The notes below the pieces were generated by a model. It searched no databases. It was not told the DNA's origin and saw only the letters and a program-made list of their open reading frames with translations. Both the position numbers and the translations under genes were made by a program. From Treponema sp. (GTDB lineage Bacteria; Spirochaetota; Spirochaetia; Treponematales; Breznakiellaceae), in NCBI GenBank assembly GCA_009787795.1, contig WQSP01000003.1, positions 1 through 44,977 on the forward strand: a stretch of 44,977 nt of DNA, given 5' to 3'. Of the stretch, positions 15,492 through 24,683 are shown one piece after another (the first letter of the stretch is position 1; each line of letters starts with the position of its first letter).

Positions 15492-17092
15492 AACAGTTGC
15501 GCATAACGCTTCTTGCCGGACTGATTCTGCTTGTTCTTGCAGGATGCGTTTTAACAGTTTTTTTTATAATGGATCGCAGGGGAACCGACGCTTTGACAAG
15601 GCAGCAGGACAGTTTTAACAGGCTCCTTCGCGAGTTTGACGCGGATTTTTCCGACATTTATCGCACTGACAGGGAAATTGACAGATTGGGTTCGCTTTTG
15701 GACAAAATGGAAAACAGGGCTGTCGGCGTTGAATCATGGCTTTCCATTTTAAAAAGAAGAAGAGCAATCGCTTCGTTAAGCCCTTCATTGATTTCGCATT
15801 ACCGCTCGACAATTGAAAAGGCGCTTGTTGCATATCCGTTATCGCAGCCGATTGTGATGATTGCAGCGGCAGACCTTATAAAAAATGCCGCAATTACAAG
15901 GGAGACAGAAGAAAAATTAAGAATCTGGCTTTTGAACATTACGGATCCTTCGTTTAACGATATTGCGTTAAGCATTCATATTCTGCTTGGCGATTTTAAA
16001 AACCCGGAGACGGCGCTTTTGCTGCCTGAAAACATTTTTACTGACGGCACGCAGGACATTAGCCTTAATTTTGCATTGTTAAAAACATTGCGCGGCGATG
16101 TTTACGGCGCATCCGCGGACATTCAGGATTTTTTGAATTTGGTCTCCCCCTCCGCAAACACGCTTCGTTTTTGCGCGGAGTTTCTTTATGACTTTGGCGA
16201 CCTTTTGAGAAGCGCGGAAATTTTTTCCATGCTGAACGACGAATATTCGACGATTCGTCAGGCGGACGCATTGTACCTTGGCGGATATGCGCAAATGGCG
16301 GCTTCCATCTGGAATATTCTCGCTCAGGACAACAATGAGACAAGCCTTTACAATTTGGCGGTGAGCGCAAGCGACGATGATGAAGCGTTGCCGTTTTTGG
16401 AAAAACTTGTCAATCTTGAATCCGTTTCCAATAAAAACAGCCGTCAGTTTGCGCTTATCCGATACAGCCGTCTGATGGAATATCAAGATGCGCTTCGATT
16501 GTTAAGAACAAGCACAAGTCTGATGCCGGAAGATTTTCCGTATATCGACTTGGAAATCGTCAGACGACATTCGCGAAGCCTTCATCCGGATCGGCAAATA
16601 TCGGAAACGTGGCTTTTGCTTGACAGGCACGAAAGAAACGAAGATCTGTACAAATGGGCATTTTGGCATTTGTTTTTCAAGAGATATTTTAACGATACCA
16701 GGATCCTTCTGGATCGGATGAATTTGATGCAAATAAGCGCTCCTTGGATAGACGAATACAGGGCGATTCAAAACATGCTGGACGGCAACCTTGAAAATGC
16801 CGAGAGACTTTTCAGGTCTGTCCCGGAAGCAGACAGAGACTGGTCTTTGCATGCGAATCTTGGGCGTGTTCTGGAAAACATGAGTTTGCCTGCGCGCGCC
16901 ATTGAACAATACGAAAGGGCTTTTGAACTGGCGCAGGACAACAGAAATGCATCCCGAATCATGTCCCGCATGGCAAGGTGTTACACTGCCCTTTCACGCC
17001 CTCAGGATGCAAGACAGGCATACTTGCGCGCCGTGGAGCTTGACAGCGCCAATGTAGGTGCAAAACTCGAGTTTGACAGGCTTTCGCGGTAG
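15488..17092 (+). CDS. TPR-containing membrane-anchored protein or lipoprotein
   Basis: This 534-residue protein has an N-terminal hydrophobic segment (LRITLLAGLILLVLAGCVLTVFFIM). LAGC could be a lipobox, but the stretch continues hydrophobic, so an uncleaved anchor is equally possible. The rest is helical and repeat-like. The clearest TPR units are near the C-terminus (about 455-530: WSLHANLGRVLENMSLPARA, IEQYERAFELAQ, ARCYTALSRPQDARQAY). Middle repeats are more diverged. It is probably a periplasmic scaffold. It is coupled to nusB by an ATGA overlap. The equivalent gene between nusB and groES in T. pallidum is, as I recall, also an unknown. Confidence 0.8.
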   Translation: MKQLRITLLAGLILLVLAGCVLTVFFIMDRRGTDALTRQQDSFNRLLREFDADFSDIYRTDREIDRLGSLLDKMENRAVGVESWLSILKRRRAIASLSPSLISHYRSTIEKALVAYPLSQPIVMIAAADLIKNAAITRETEEKLRIWLLNITDPSFNDIALSIHILLGDFKNPETALLLPENIFTDGTQDISLNFALLKTLRGDVYGASADIQDFLNLVSPSANTLRFCAEFLYDFGDLLRSAEIFSMLNDEYSTIRQADALYLGGYAQMAASIWNILAQDNNETSLYNLAVSASDDDEALPFLEKLVNLESVSNKNSRQFALIRYSRLMEYQDALRLLRTSTSLMPEDFPYIDLEIVRRHSRSLHPDRQISETWLLLDRHERNEDLYKWAFWHLFFKRYFNDTRILLDRMNLMQISAPWIDEYRAIQNMLDGNLENAERLFRSVPEADRDWSLHANLGRVLENMSLPARAIEQYERAFELAQDNRNASRIMSRMARCYTALSRPQDARQAYLRAVELDSANVGAKLEFDRLSR

Positions 17093-17094
17093 AA

Positions 17095-17122
17095 CCTGTC
17101 TTGACGAAAGCAGGCGGTTTTT
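17095..17122 (+). terminator. Possible terminator hairpin after the TPR gene
   Basis: CCTGTCTT and AAAGCAGG form an imperfect stem with loop GACG and are followed after three bases by T5. It lies directly after the stop at 17092 and overlaps the proposed groES -35 box. The stem has one mismatch and a wobble, so this is a weak call. Confidence 0.3.
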
Positions 17123-17129
17123 ATATCAT
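17101..17129 (+). promoter_or_regulatory. Sigma-70-type promoter for groES
   Basis: TTGACG (17101-17106), a 17-base spacer and TATCAT (17124-17129) sit 34 bases before the groES ATG. The -10 box is identical to that proposed for prfB. No CIRCE element (TTAGCACTC-N9-GAGTGCTAA) is present in the gap. Confidence 0.6.
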
Positions 17130-17162
17130 GAAGACATTATTTATTTGTTACGGAGGATTACA

Positions 17163-17435
17163 ATGAAAATTAGGCCCTTACAAGACCGGGTCGTGGTTAA
17201 ACTCGAAAAAAATGAAGCCAAAACCGCAGGGGGAATCATCATTCCCGATACAGCTCAGGAAAAAACGCAGGCGGGAACAGTTACTGCGATTGGACCTGGT
17301 ACGGAAAAGGAACCTGTCACTGTAAAAATCGGCGATAAGGTTATGTACGACAAATATGCGGGAACCCAGATCAAAATTGACGGAGAAGAACATCTTGTCC
17401 TTAAAATGGCAGACATTATTGCTGTTGTCGAATAA
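17163..17435 (+). CDS. groES: Co-chaperonin GroES
   Basis: GroES is the lid of the GroEL folding chamber. The 90 residues show the complete family: MKIRPLQDRVVVKLEKNE, the mobile loop AKTAGGIIIPDTAQEKTQAG, then GDKVMYDKYAGTQIKIDGEE and LVLKMADIIAVVE. The track start at 17058 is 35 codons too early. The ATG at 17163 has CGGAGG upstream. No groEL follows; an SH3-like lipoprotein gene starts within 10 to 15 bases. In T. pallidum groES and groEL are also separate, so GroEL is expected elsewhere. Confidence 0.97.
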   Translation: MKIRPLQDRVVVKLEKNEAKTAGGIIIPDTAQEKTQAGTVTAIGPGTEKEPVTVKIGDKVMYDKYAGTQIKIDGEEHLVLKMADIIAVVE

Positions 17436-17443
17436 ACGGGAGT

Positions 17444-18778
17444 TTGTTTATTAAAAAAACCTGTTTGTTACTTCTAATTACTCTTGCATCCGCGGTTTTT
17501 TGGTCGTGTTCAAGGATAGGATACGGCGTTTTATTGTGGTCAAGCGATGATCCGCATGTCGATTCCGGCACTGTGCTTCCGGTTTACCTGAAATCCAACA
17601 TACAGCAGTTATGGGTTGTCGGTATTCCGGAATCCACAAGAACGGACAGGGATTACAAGATAGAAGTCCCGTTAAGCCAGCTTGAATTTTTCAATACAAG
17701 AAGAGCGGCTTCCAAATGGGCAAGCGGTTTTTCCGAGTATGCAACAGCCTATGCGGAGAACCTGCAGGACAGGCTTCCCATTCGCGACAATGCGGACAAT
17801 AATGCCCGTCAAATTTACCGTTTAAGGCTTGGAGAGATAATTAAAATTCTGGGGATTGCAAGAGGCATTGCGCCTGTCGGAGCATCGGGCGATCCGCTTC
17901 CCGGCAACTGGTACAAGGTAATGACACATGACGGTGTCAGGGGTTATTGCTTTTCGTACAGGCTGAGAATTTTCGACAACATGGAAGGTTCCGTTAACAG
18001 CGAATCCGCCATATCAAGGGATATACGCGATCCAGAGCTTGATCAAGTCCTTTCCAAGGAATGGTTCACCGACTCTTATGCGCAGATGGTAAATACAAGA
18101 CGCATCAACATTCGGGAAATGGAAAAAAAATACCGCTTCGAGCCGGGATACGAAACAGGCATTGCGCGCGTTATTCTTCCTGACATTGAAAGAAATTTTA
18201 ATTTTCAAAGAATTCTTCCAAGCGGCGAACTTACATGGCGGTTTGACGGCACCAATTTGACAATGGCTCTTCGCTCGAATACGACGCTTCAGGTACAATT
18301 TACCGATCCAAGCGGAATCAGGCGCAACCTGATGTTTGTCACGCTGACATCGGACATAAACGATCTTATTCAACAGGAAACATTAAGAAGGGAAGCCCAG
18401 TATCAATCCCTTTATTCGCAGGGACCCGTTTTTACAAGCAATAATTACGGAACGATTACATTGCTTCAGACGGGCGATTTTACATGGACGAATTATGATT
18501 TGTTGGTTCCGCAGTTGATTCCGGCATCCACAAAGGGAAGCGGAAGAATCAACATGGATCTTTTCATTGCGCCAGGTTATGAGGATCATTTTAACGGCGC
18601 GTTTACAATGCAATTTACCGACATAAGAAGCAACAATACCCTCAATTTCATGTACGCCATCGACAATCAGGGACTTCGCATGGAAGTTGTTCCCAATGTC
18701 GGAATAGACGACAATACCGTTATGCGCCGTTCCACATCTCCCATGGTTCTATATTTCTTTAAAGACACCTCGGAATAA
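17444..18778 (+). CDS. Probable lipoprotein with an SH3-like domain
   Basis: The N-terminus is a lipoprotein signal: two lysines, a hydrophobic core and a Cys after AVFWS (about residue 22). A bacterial SH3-like domain is visible at about 45-185 (VLPVYLKSNIQQLWVV, YRLRLGEIIKIL, GNWYKVMTHDGVRGYCFSYRL). The C-terminal half is beta-rich with no motif I recognise. The start is uncertain: TTG at 17444 is only one base from the GGGAG site, while ATT at 17450 (followed by AAA AAA ACC) is seven bases from it and would be a rare ATT start. It is likely co-transcribed with groES and precedes the ABC-F gene by two bases. Function unknown; envelope location is likely. Confidence 0.78.
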   Translation: MFIKKTCLLLLITLASAVFWSCSRIGYGVLLWSSDDPHVDSGTVLPVYLKSNIQQLWVVGIPESTRTDRDYKIEVPLSQLEFFNTRRAASKWASGFSEYATAYAENLQDRLPIRDNADNNARQIYRLRLGEIIKILGIARGIAPVGASGDPLPGNWYKVMTHDGVRGYCFSYRLRIFDNMEGSVNSESAISRDIRDPELDQVLSKEWFTDSYAQMVNTRRINIREMEKKYRFEPGYETGIARVILPDIERNFNFQRILPSGELTWRFDGTNLTMALRSNTTLQVQFTDPSGIRRNLMFVTLTSDINDLIQQETLRREAQYQSLYSQGPVFTSNNYGTITLLQTGDFTWTNYDLLVPQLIPASTKGSGRINMDLFIAPGYEDHFNGAFTMQFTDIRSNNTLNFMYAIDNQGLRMEVVPNVGIDDNTVMRRSTSPMVLYFFKDTSE

Positions 18779-18780
18779 AA

Positions 18781-20742
18781 ATGTCCTTTGTACAGTTTTC
18801 CCGCATAAGCCTTAGTTTCGGCGACAGGGATATTCTAAAGGACGTTTCCCTTCGACTTGCCGCAGGCTCAAGGTCGTGTCTGACAGGCGCAAACGGAAGC
18901 GGCAAATCAACATTGATGAAAATAATCGCGGGCAAAATGAACGCCGATGCAGGAGATCGCGCGGTGCAGCGCGATGCGCGCATTTCATATCTTCCGCAAT
19001 CGGGAATAATTCATAACGGAAAAACTCTTCGCGATGAAACGGAAAGCGCATTTTCTTTTGTTCACGGTTTGATAGAACGCATGCAAAAAACCGGAGACCT
19101 ATTGCAAAACGCAAAGAGCGATGACGCTTCAACTGCCGCTCTCTTGCAAGAGCATCATTCTTTGCAGGAACAAATCGAAGAAAGCGGCTATTACAGAAGG
19201 GAAGGCGAAATATCTTCCGTACTTTGCGGTCTTGGTTTTACCATAAAGGATTTTAACCGCGACGCAGGAGAGTTTTCGGGCGGCTGGCAGATGAGAATCG
19301 CGCTTGCAAAAGTTCTCTTGGAAAAACCCGACATTCTTTTATTGGACGAACCTACAAATTATCTTGATATAGAAGCAAGGAACTGGCTTGAGATATGGCT
19401 GAAAGATTTTAAGGGCGGGTATCTTTTGGTAAGCCACGACAGATATTTTTTGGACTTTTGCGTAAACGAAGTTTATGAACTTTTTGGAGGCAATTTAAGG
19501 CGCTTTGCCGGCAATTACACTTCTTACGAAAAGACGCGTCAAATCGAACTTGAAGGTCTTATAAAGCGCTACAAGGAACAGCAGGAAGAAATTGCAAAAA
19601 CGGAAAACCTTATAAGAAAATTCAGATACAAGGCAAGCAAAGCGGCTTTTGCGCAGGAAATGATCAAGCGTTTGGAAAAAATGGAGATTGTTGAAATCCC
19701 CGAATCGTTTAAAAAAATAAATATCGGTTTTCCTTCGCCGCCGCACAGCGGAAACATTGCCTTAACGCTTGAAGGTATCGGGAAAAGTTATGCGCAAAGA
19801 AAAGTTTTATCGGGTCTTGACCTTTGCCTTGACGCAAAGGAACGTCTTGTTGTTGCAGGCCCAAACGGAGCCGGCAAAACCACCTTGCTTCGCATAATCG
19901 CAGGGAAAGACGACAATTTTGAAGGCTCCGTAAAATTCGGAAGCGGAATTTGCGCAGGTTATTTTTCGCAGGATGCGGCAGAATCGATGAACTCCACCCT
20001 TACAGTTCTTGAATACCTGGAGGAAGAAGCGCCCACAAACCTTATTCCGAAAATACGCGATATGCTTGGCGCGTTTTTGTTCAGGGGAGACGATGTTTAC
20101 AAAAGCGTTTCGGTTCTTTCGGGCGGAGAAAAAAGCCGCCTTGCCCTTTTAAAAATGTTTTTAAAACCGATGAACCTTTTGATTTTGGACGAACCGACCA
20201 ATCATCTTGATTTGCATTCCAAAGACATACTTTTGGACGCGCTAAAAAAATTCGAAGGAACGATTATTTTTGTTTCGCACGACAGATCTTTTATGGAAGA
20301 GCTTTCGACAAAAGTTTTGGAGCTAAAAACAAATGAACACAAGGAATCCTCTTCTTCAAACGCAATTATATACTACGGAAATTATGCCTATTACCTTGAA
20401 AGAATTTCAGGCGCAGAAACGGAAATGAAAAACAGGGAAGCGGAAAAAAACAAAAACGAAAGCAAAAGCGTTATAACCAACGAACAAAAAAGGTTTATTG
20501 ACAAGGAAAAACAAACTGCAATACGCAGATTGGAAAGACAGGAAGCGCAAATACTAAAAGAAATGGAAGAGCTTGAAATCAAAAAATCTTCTTTGGAAGA
20601 AGATCTTTCGCGCCCGGACATTTATTCAAACGGAGAAAAGGCAAAAGAAGTCAAGCAAAAACTTGACAAGTGCGTATCCGACATTGAGACAAAAACCCAT
20701 GAGTGGAGTATAATTGCCTCAGAGCTTGAAAAGGCAAAATAA
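18781..20742 (+). CDS. ABC-F family ATPase
   Basis: This is a soluble, ribosome-associated type of duplicated ABC ATPase with 653 residues and no membrane segments. The first cassette has Walker A LTGANGSGKST, signature FSGGWQMRIALAK and LLLDEPTNYLD; the second has VAGPNGAGKTT, LSGGEKSRLALLK and LILDEPTNHLD. Between them is the helical P-site-tRNA-interaction linker (about 240-315, YKEQQEEIAKTENLIRKF). The C-terminus is a charged coiled coil (about 545-650, RRLERQEAQILKEMEELEIK), as in Uup/YdiF/YheS-like members. Family members relieve stalled ribosomes or protect against antibiotics; which applies here cannot be told. Confidence 0.93.
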   Translation: MSFVQFSRISLSFGDRDILKDVSLRLAAGSRSCLTGANGSGKSTLMKIIAGKMNADAGDRAVQRDARISYLPQSGIIHNGKTLRDETESAFSFVHGLIERMQKTGDLLQNAKSDDASTAALLQEHHSLQEQIEESGYYRREGEISSVLCGLGFTIKDFNRDAGEFSGGWQMRIALAKVLLEKPDILLLDEPTNYLDIEARNWLEIWLKDFKGGYLLVSHDRYFLDFCVNEVYELFGGNLRRFAGNYTSYEKTRQIELEGLIKRYKEQQEEIAKTENLIRKFRYKASKAAFAQEMIKRLEKMEIVEIPESFKKINIGFPSPPHSGNIALTLEGIGKSYAQRKVLSGLDLCLDAKERLVVAGPNGAGKTTLLRIIAGKDDNFEGSVKFGSGICAGYFSQDAAESMNSTLTVLEYLEEEAPTNLIPKIRDMLGAFLFRGDDVYKSVSVLSGGEKSRLALLKMFLKPMNLLILDEPTNHLDLHSKDILLDALKKFEGTIIFVSHDRSFMEELSTKVLELKTNEHKESSSSNAIIYYGNYAYYLERISGAETEMKNREAEKNKNESKSVITNEQKRFIDKEKQTAIRRLERQEAQILKEMEELEIKKSSLEEDLSRPDIYSNGEKAKEVKQKLDKCVSDIETKTHEWSIIASELEKAK

Positions 20743-20765
20743 AAACCCGCATTTTAGGATTGATT

Positions 20766-22016
20766 ATGAAAGAAAAACTGTTTTCATGGCTTGAAAATTC
20801 ATCCGATATGGCTGTCGAACTTGAAACGGAACTTACAAAACGCCCTGCAGTATCTCCCGAATCCGACGGCGAAGGCGAAATTGACAAATGCGTTTTTCTT
20901 GAGAAGTGGCTTCACGCGCACGGCATCACGAAACTTGACAGGTATGACGCTTCCGATTCTCGCGCCAAGGGCGGAATACGTCCGAATTTAGTCGCCACCA
21001 TTAACGGCACTTTGGGCGAAAACGAAGGTTGTCTTTGGATAATGAGCCATTTGGACGTTGTGCCGCCCGGCGAAGAAAAGCTCTGGGATAATGACCCGTG
21101 GACAGTTGTTTATAAGGACGACAAACCCGGAGCAAGAATTATCGGGCGCGGCGTTGAGGACAATCAGCAGGGAATTGTTTCTTCCGTTTTGGCGGCTCTT
21201 GCATTTACGGAACAGGGTTTAAAGCCTTTGCGTACAATAAAACTATTGTTCGCATCCGACGAAGAAGTGGGTTCCGCCTACGGAATCGATTGGCTTGTAA
21301 AAAATCATCCCGACCTTTTTGGGAAAAACGACATGGTCTTGATTCCGGATGGAGGAGATCCCGACGGCGAATATATCGAAGTTGCAGAAAAAACCATTAT
21401 TTGGGCTAAATTTACGGTTCACGGAGAGCAAACGCACGGCTCGATGCCTGACTTGGGAAACAATGCGTTTTTGGCGGGAAGCGATTTGGCGGTAAAACTT
21501 CATTTTGGACTTTCGCAAAAATTCAACGAGCGCGATAAAATGTTCGATCCCGACTACTCCACTTTTGAACCGACAAAAAAAGAGGCAAATGTTCCAAACA
21601 TAAATACAATCCCCGGCGAAGACGTTTTTTACATGGACATGAGGGTTCTTCCGCGCTATTCTTCCGATTCGATTCTTGCAGAGATTGACAGAATCAAGGC
21701 GGAAGTTGAAAAAAAATATCGCGTAACAATTGACTGTACCCTGCCCCAGCTTATGCAGTCGAAGCCGACGGACGCAAATGCGCCGATTGTCAAAAATATC
21801 GGAAAGGCAATTACTGAAGTTTACGGCGTAAATCCGCGTCCTGTAGGAATTGGCGGCGGCACAATGGCTGCGTATCTTAGAAACATCGGAATTGACTGCG
21901 TGGTGTGGACAAAGACCCAAAAAACGCTGCATCAGCCGAATGAATACGCGCTTTTGGACAACATAATCGGAGATGCAAAGGTAATGGCTCTTTTGGCATT
22001 GAACAGCGATAAATAA
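20766..22016 (+). CDS. M20 family metallopeptidase (dipeptidase-like)
   Basis: This 416-residue enzyme belongs to the ArgE/DapE/ACY1/CPG2 group of two-zinc hydrolases. The metal and catalytic residues are visible in order: His and Asp in MSHLDVVPPGE, bridging Asp in GRGVEDNQQG, Glu-Glu in FASDEEVGS, Asp in IPDGGDPDGE and His in KTLHQPNEY. A dimerisation or lid domain lies between (about 205-330). ATG 20766 is preceded by AGGA at six bases; the track start, TTG 20760, is less likely. It probably cleaves dipeptides or similar amide bonds in the cytoplasm; the substrate is unknown. Confidence 0.9.
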   Translation: MKEKLFSWLENSSDMAVELETELTKRPAVSPESDGEGEIDKCVFLEKWLHAHGITKLDRYDASDSRAKGGIRPNLVATINGTLGENEGCLWIMSHLDVVPPGEEKLWDNDPWTVVYKDDKPGARIIGRGVEDNQQGIVSSVLAALAFTEQGLKPLRTIKLLFASDEEVGSAYGIDWLVKNHPDLFGKNDMVLIPDGGDPDGEYIEVAEKTIIWAKFTVHGEQTHGSMPDLGNNAFLAGSDLAVKLHFGLSQKFNERDKMFDPDYSTFEPTKKEANVPNINTIPGEDVFYMDMRVLPRYSSDSILAEIDRIKAEVEKKYRVTIDCTLPQLMQSKPTDANAPIVKNIGKAITEVYGVNPRPVGIGGGTMAAYLRNIGIDCVVWTKTQKTLHQPNEYALLDNIIGDAKVMALLALNSDK

Positions 22017-24167
22017 ATGGGTACAAAAGCATTACTGGATAACGACGAAATAATTTCGTCGTTATGTGAAGACGGTTCTGTCGCAAAACTTCTCCCTTCC
22101 TACGAACCGCGAAAATCCCAATTGGACCTTCTCTCTTTGATAATACGCGGGTTTAACGAAGACGCGCTTGTCATGGCAGAAGCGGGAACAGGCGTTGGAA
22201 AATCATTTGCATATCTGTTACCCGCGATGCATTACGCTCTTTTAAATAAGGAAAAGGTTGTAATTTCCACCGCTACTATTACGCTTCAGCAGCAATTATA
22301 CGAAAAGGACATTCCTCTTGTCGCAAGTTCGATGGGAAATGTTAGAATAAAATCTGTTATCATGAAAGGCAGGGGAAATTATCTTTGTTTTCGTCGCCTT
22401 AACGACATTTTCAAAGAGCCGCCCCTTTTTGATTACGACAATGACGAATTGAAAAATATCACAAATTGGGCAAAGACTTCAAAAACAGGCGACAAATCCG
22501 AGCTTACTTTCAAACCTTCCGATTCGCTTTGGTCGTCGGTTTGTTCCGAGTCGGATCTTTGCATGGGAAATCATTGTCCGTACAGGGCAAATTGTTTTAC
22601 CCTCGCCCTCAGAAGGGAAGCTAACAACGCGCACATTATCGTAGTAAATCATCATTTGCTTTTTGCCGATTTGGCTGCAAGGTTTCAGGGAGCGGGTTAC
22701 GAAAGCGCGGTTGTTCTTCCGCCTTTTAACAGGTTGATAATAGACGAAGCGCACACAATCGAAAACGCGTCTTCTTCGTTTTTTTCGTCCGAATTTGCGC
22801 GCACTGGAATTTTCAGGCAGCTAGGCCGGCTTTACAGCAAACGAAGGGGGAACATTCAGGGGCTACTTGCAAGACTGTGCGCGATGCTGCCGTCCAATGA
22901 AGACCCGTTGGATACATTGGCGGATACAGTTCAAAAAGTGCGAATCTGCGCGGAAGACCTTGACGATGAAGCATTGGAAATTTGCGGAACGGAAGGAATT
23001 TTCAGGCTCTCTCCTTCCGTTGACGAATCGTTCCTTAAAAAAAATCTTTTTCCAAAGTTAAAAGATTTAAGAAAAAAAATATTGGAATTGACCAATATGA
23101 TCAGGGATGTAACGGAACAAATAGAAGGGCAAACTTCTTCTTCGGGAAAAAAAGATGAAGATGACGAACGCGAAGAAAACCCGAATGTCTGGGAAACAAA
23201 AACAATCGTAAGAAGACTGGAAAGCATCGCGGAAATCTGCAATGTATTCATAAAATACCAAAAACACGAAAACGACATTTTATACATGGAAAGAATAAAT
23301 TCTCCCAAAGAATCGTCGCGTAATACGAGCGCTGTGCATTTTACGAAAACGCCTTTGGACATGGCTCCAATTTTAAGGGACAGCGTTTTTGCCCCCAACA
23401 AAACGGTGATTTGCGTATCCGCCACTTTGGCGATAGACGGCAATTTTTCATATTGGGAAAGCCAGTGCGGCATAGGCGCAATCGAAAAAAGAAAACCCCT
23501 GTCGGGATGTTTTTTGTCCCCTTTTCCCTATTCAAGCGCGGTGCTTCTTGCCTCTCCCAAAGATGCGCCTCTTCCCGACGAAAACGGGTATCAGGAGTTT
23601 GTCAATTTGGCGGCGTGCAAGCTGGCGGCAGCTTCGGGAGGTTCTGCGCTTGTTCTTTTTACCTCGTACAAATCTCTGACAGAGGCTTACAATGCGGCAA
23701 AGGACGAGCTTGCCTCTCTTGGGATACGCTGCCTTAAACAGGGAGATGACGACAGGACACGCCTTTTAAAGGATTTTCTTTCCGATACGCAATCGTGCCT
23801 TTTTGCCACCGACTCGTTCTGGGAAGGGGTTGATGCGCCGGGCGACACCCTTCGCCTTGTAATCATCTGCCGCCTGCCCTTCAGAACGCCGGGCGACCCT
23901 GTTTTTGAAGCGCGAAGGGAAGCTGTTCAAAAAAGAGGGGGAAATCCCTTTATGGAGATGTCCCTTCCGCAGGCTGTGATGAAGTTCAAGCAGGGGTTCG
24001 GGCGTTTAATGCGGCGAAGCGCGGATTCGGGCGTGGTTGCAGTCCTTGACGGACGGCTTTTAAGGAAGACCTACGGGCAGATTTTTTTGCACGCCCTCCC
24101 AAATACCAAAACCTGCTTTGCAGATTTAAATAATATTGTTTTAGACATGGAAAACTTCCTGTATTGA
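22017..24167 (+). CDS. DinG/XPD-type ATP-dependent DNA helicase
   Basis: This is a superfamily 2 helicase of the DinG/Rad3 group, 716 residues. It has Walker A EAGTGVGKSFAYLLPA (about 56-70), motif Ia ISTATITLQQQL, a four-cysteine cluster suggesting a 4Fe-4S site (SVCSESDLCMGNHCPYRANCF, about 177-200), VVNHHLLFADLA, DEAH box IIDEAHTIEN, SATLAIDG, and C-terminal motifs FATDSFWEGVDAPGD and QGFGRLMRR. Family members unwind DNA 5'-3' and act on R-loops and replication barriers. The ATG overlaps the upstream stop (TAAATG). The end contains the -35 box of the cheW promoter. Confidence 0.9.
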   Translation: MGTKALLDNDEIISSLCEDGSVAKLLPSYEPRKSQLDLLSLIIRGFNEDALVMAEAGTGVGKSFAYLLPAMHYALLNKEKVVISTATITLQQQLYEKDIPLVASSMGNVRIKSVIMKGRGNYLCFRRLNDIFKEPPLFDYDNDELKNITNWAKTSKTGDKSELTFKPSDSLWSSVCSESDLCMGNHCPYRANCFTLALRREANNAHIIVVNHHLLFADLAARFQGAGYESAVVLPPFNRLIIDEAHTIENASSSFFSSEFARTGIFRQLGRLYSKRRGNIQGLLARLCAMLPSNEDPLDTLADTVQKVRICAEDLDDEALEICGTEGIFRLSPSVDESFLKKNLFPKLKDLRKKILELTNMIRDVTEQIEGQTSSSGKKDEDDEREENPNVWETKTIVRRLESIAEICNVFIKYQKHENDILYMERINSPKESSRNTSAVHFTKTPLDMAPILRDSVFAPNKTVICVSATLAIDGNFSYWESQCGIGAIEKRKPLSGCFLSPFPYSSAVLLASPKDAPLPDENGYQEFVNLAACKLAAASGGSALVLFTSYKSLTEAYNAAKDELASLGIRCLKQGDDDRTRLLKDFLSDTQSCLFATDSFWEGVDAPGDTLRLVIICRLPFRTPGDPVFEARREAVQKRGGNPFMEMSLPQAVMKFKQGFGRLMRRSADSGVVAVLDGRLLRKTYGQIFLHALPNTKTCFADLNNIVLDMENFLY

Positions 24168-24176
24168 TGATATAAT
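24148..24176 (+). promoter_or_regulatory. Sigma-70-type promoter of the chemosensory-TonB unit
   Basis: TGGAAA (24148-24153), a 17-base spacer and a perfect TATAAT (24171-24176) lie just before cheW, which starts at 24198 with AGAGAGGA upstream. The -35 box is inside the dinG end. It is the best promoter in the plus-strand half of the window, and no later gap in the 17-kb unit is long enough for an equally clear one. Confidence 0.68.
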
Positions 24177-24197
24177 CCCCTATAAAGAGAGGATTTA

Positions 24198-24683
24198 ATG
24201 TCAGATTCGGCAGAAATGCTTGAGCTTATGGAAGAAGCGCCCGAAGACGAAAATTGCGAAAAATTCCTTGTTTTTTCCATAATGGGCAAATTGTACAGTT
24301 TCCCGTCCCGTCTTATAGGGGAAATAGCGCTCTTTGACACAGTTTATCCTTTGCCCCTTTTGCCTCCTTATGTGCTTGGCGTTGTAAACAGGTATTCCGT
24401 TCCCTATGCGTTATTCGACATCGGCATCCTGTTTTACCAAACGCCGTGTCCCCGCAAAAAGATAATCATTTTTAAGGATGAAATTGACAGAATCGCAATA
24501 TTGATAGACGACATTTCCGGTATTGCCGAAAAAAGGCCGCATGACATAACTATAATGGAAAGAAACGCCGACAATTTTGAATTGACAGATTCTGTTGTCG
24601 CATCTTTTGTCTGGAACGAAGAAAATGTTTTTGTGCTGGACATTCATCGCATTTTGGGAAAAGTTACGCAGGAAATATCATAA
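24198..24683 (+). CDS. cheW: CheW-type chemotaxis coupling protein
   Basis: CheW links transducers to the CheA kinase. The 161 residues carry one CheW domain (about 20-155) after an acidic leader. Visible family features are FLVFSIMGKLYSFPSRLIGEI, the PLPLLPPYVLGVVNRYSVPYALFDI segment (normally ...GVINLRGxVxPV.DL, here NRYS in place of NLRG), then RIAILIDDISGIAE and a closing VFVLDIHRIL. It is the first gene of the locus and overlaps the next by one base. Diverged enough that specificity for this array is likely. Confidence 0.88.
   Translation: MSDSAEMLELMEEAPEDENCEKFLVFSIMGKLYSFPSRLIGEIALFDTVYPLPLLPPYVLGVVNRYSVPYALFDIGILFYQTPCPRKKIIIFKDEIDRIAILIDDISGIAEKRPHDITIMERNADNFELTDSVVASFVWNEENVFVLDIHRILGKVTQEIS

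Noticed and set aside
17130-17162. CIRCE/HrcA operator before groES
   Set aside because: No TTAGCACTC-like inverted repeat is present in the gap.
21243-21932. 229-residue minus-strand ORF
   Set aside because: Antisense to the M20 peptidase, whose metal-binding motifs establish the coding strand.
22931-23473. 180-residue minus-strand ORF
   Set aside because: Antisense to the DinG-type helicase; Ser-rich composition typical of a shadow frame.
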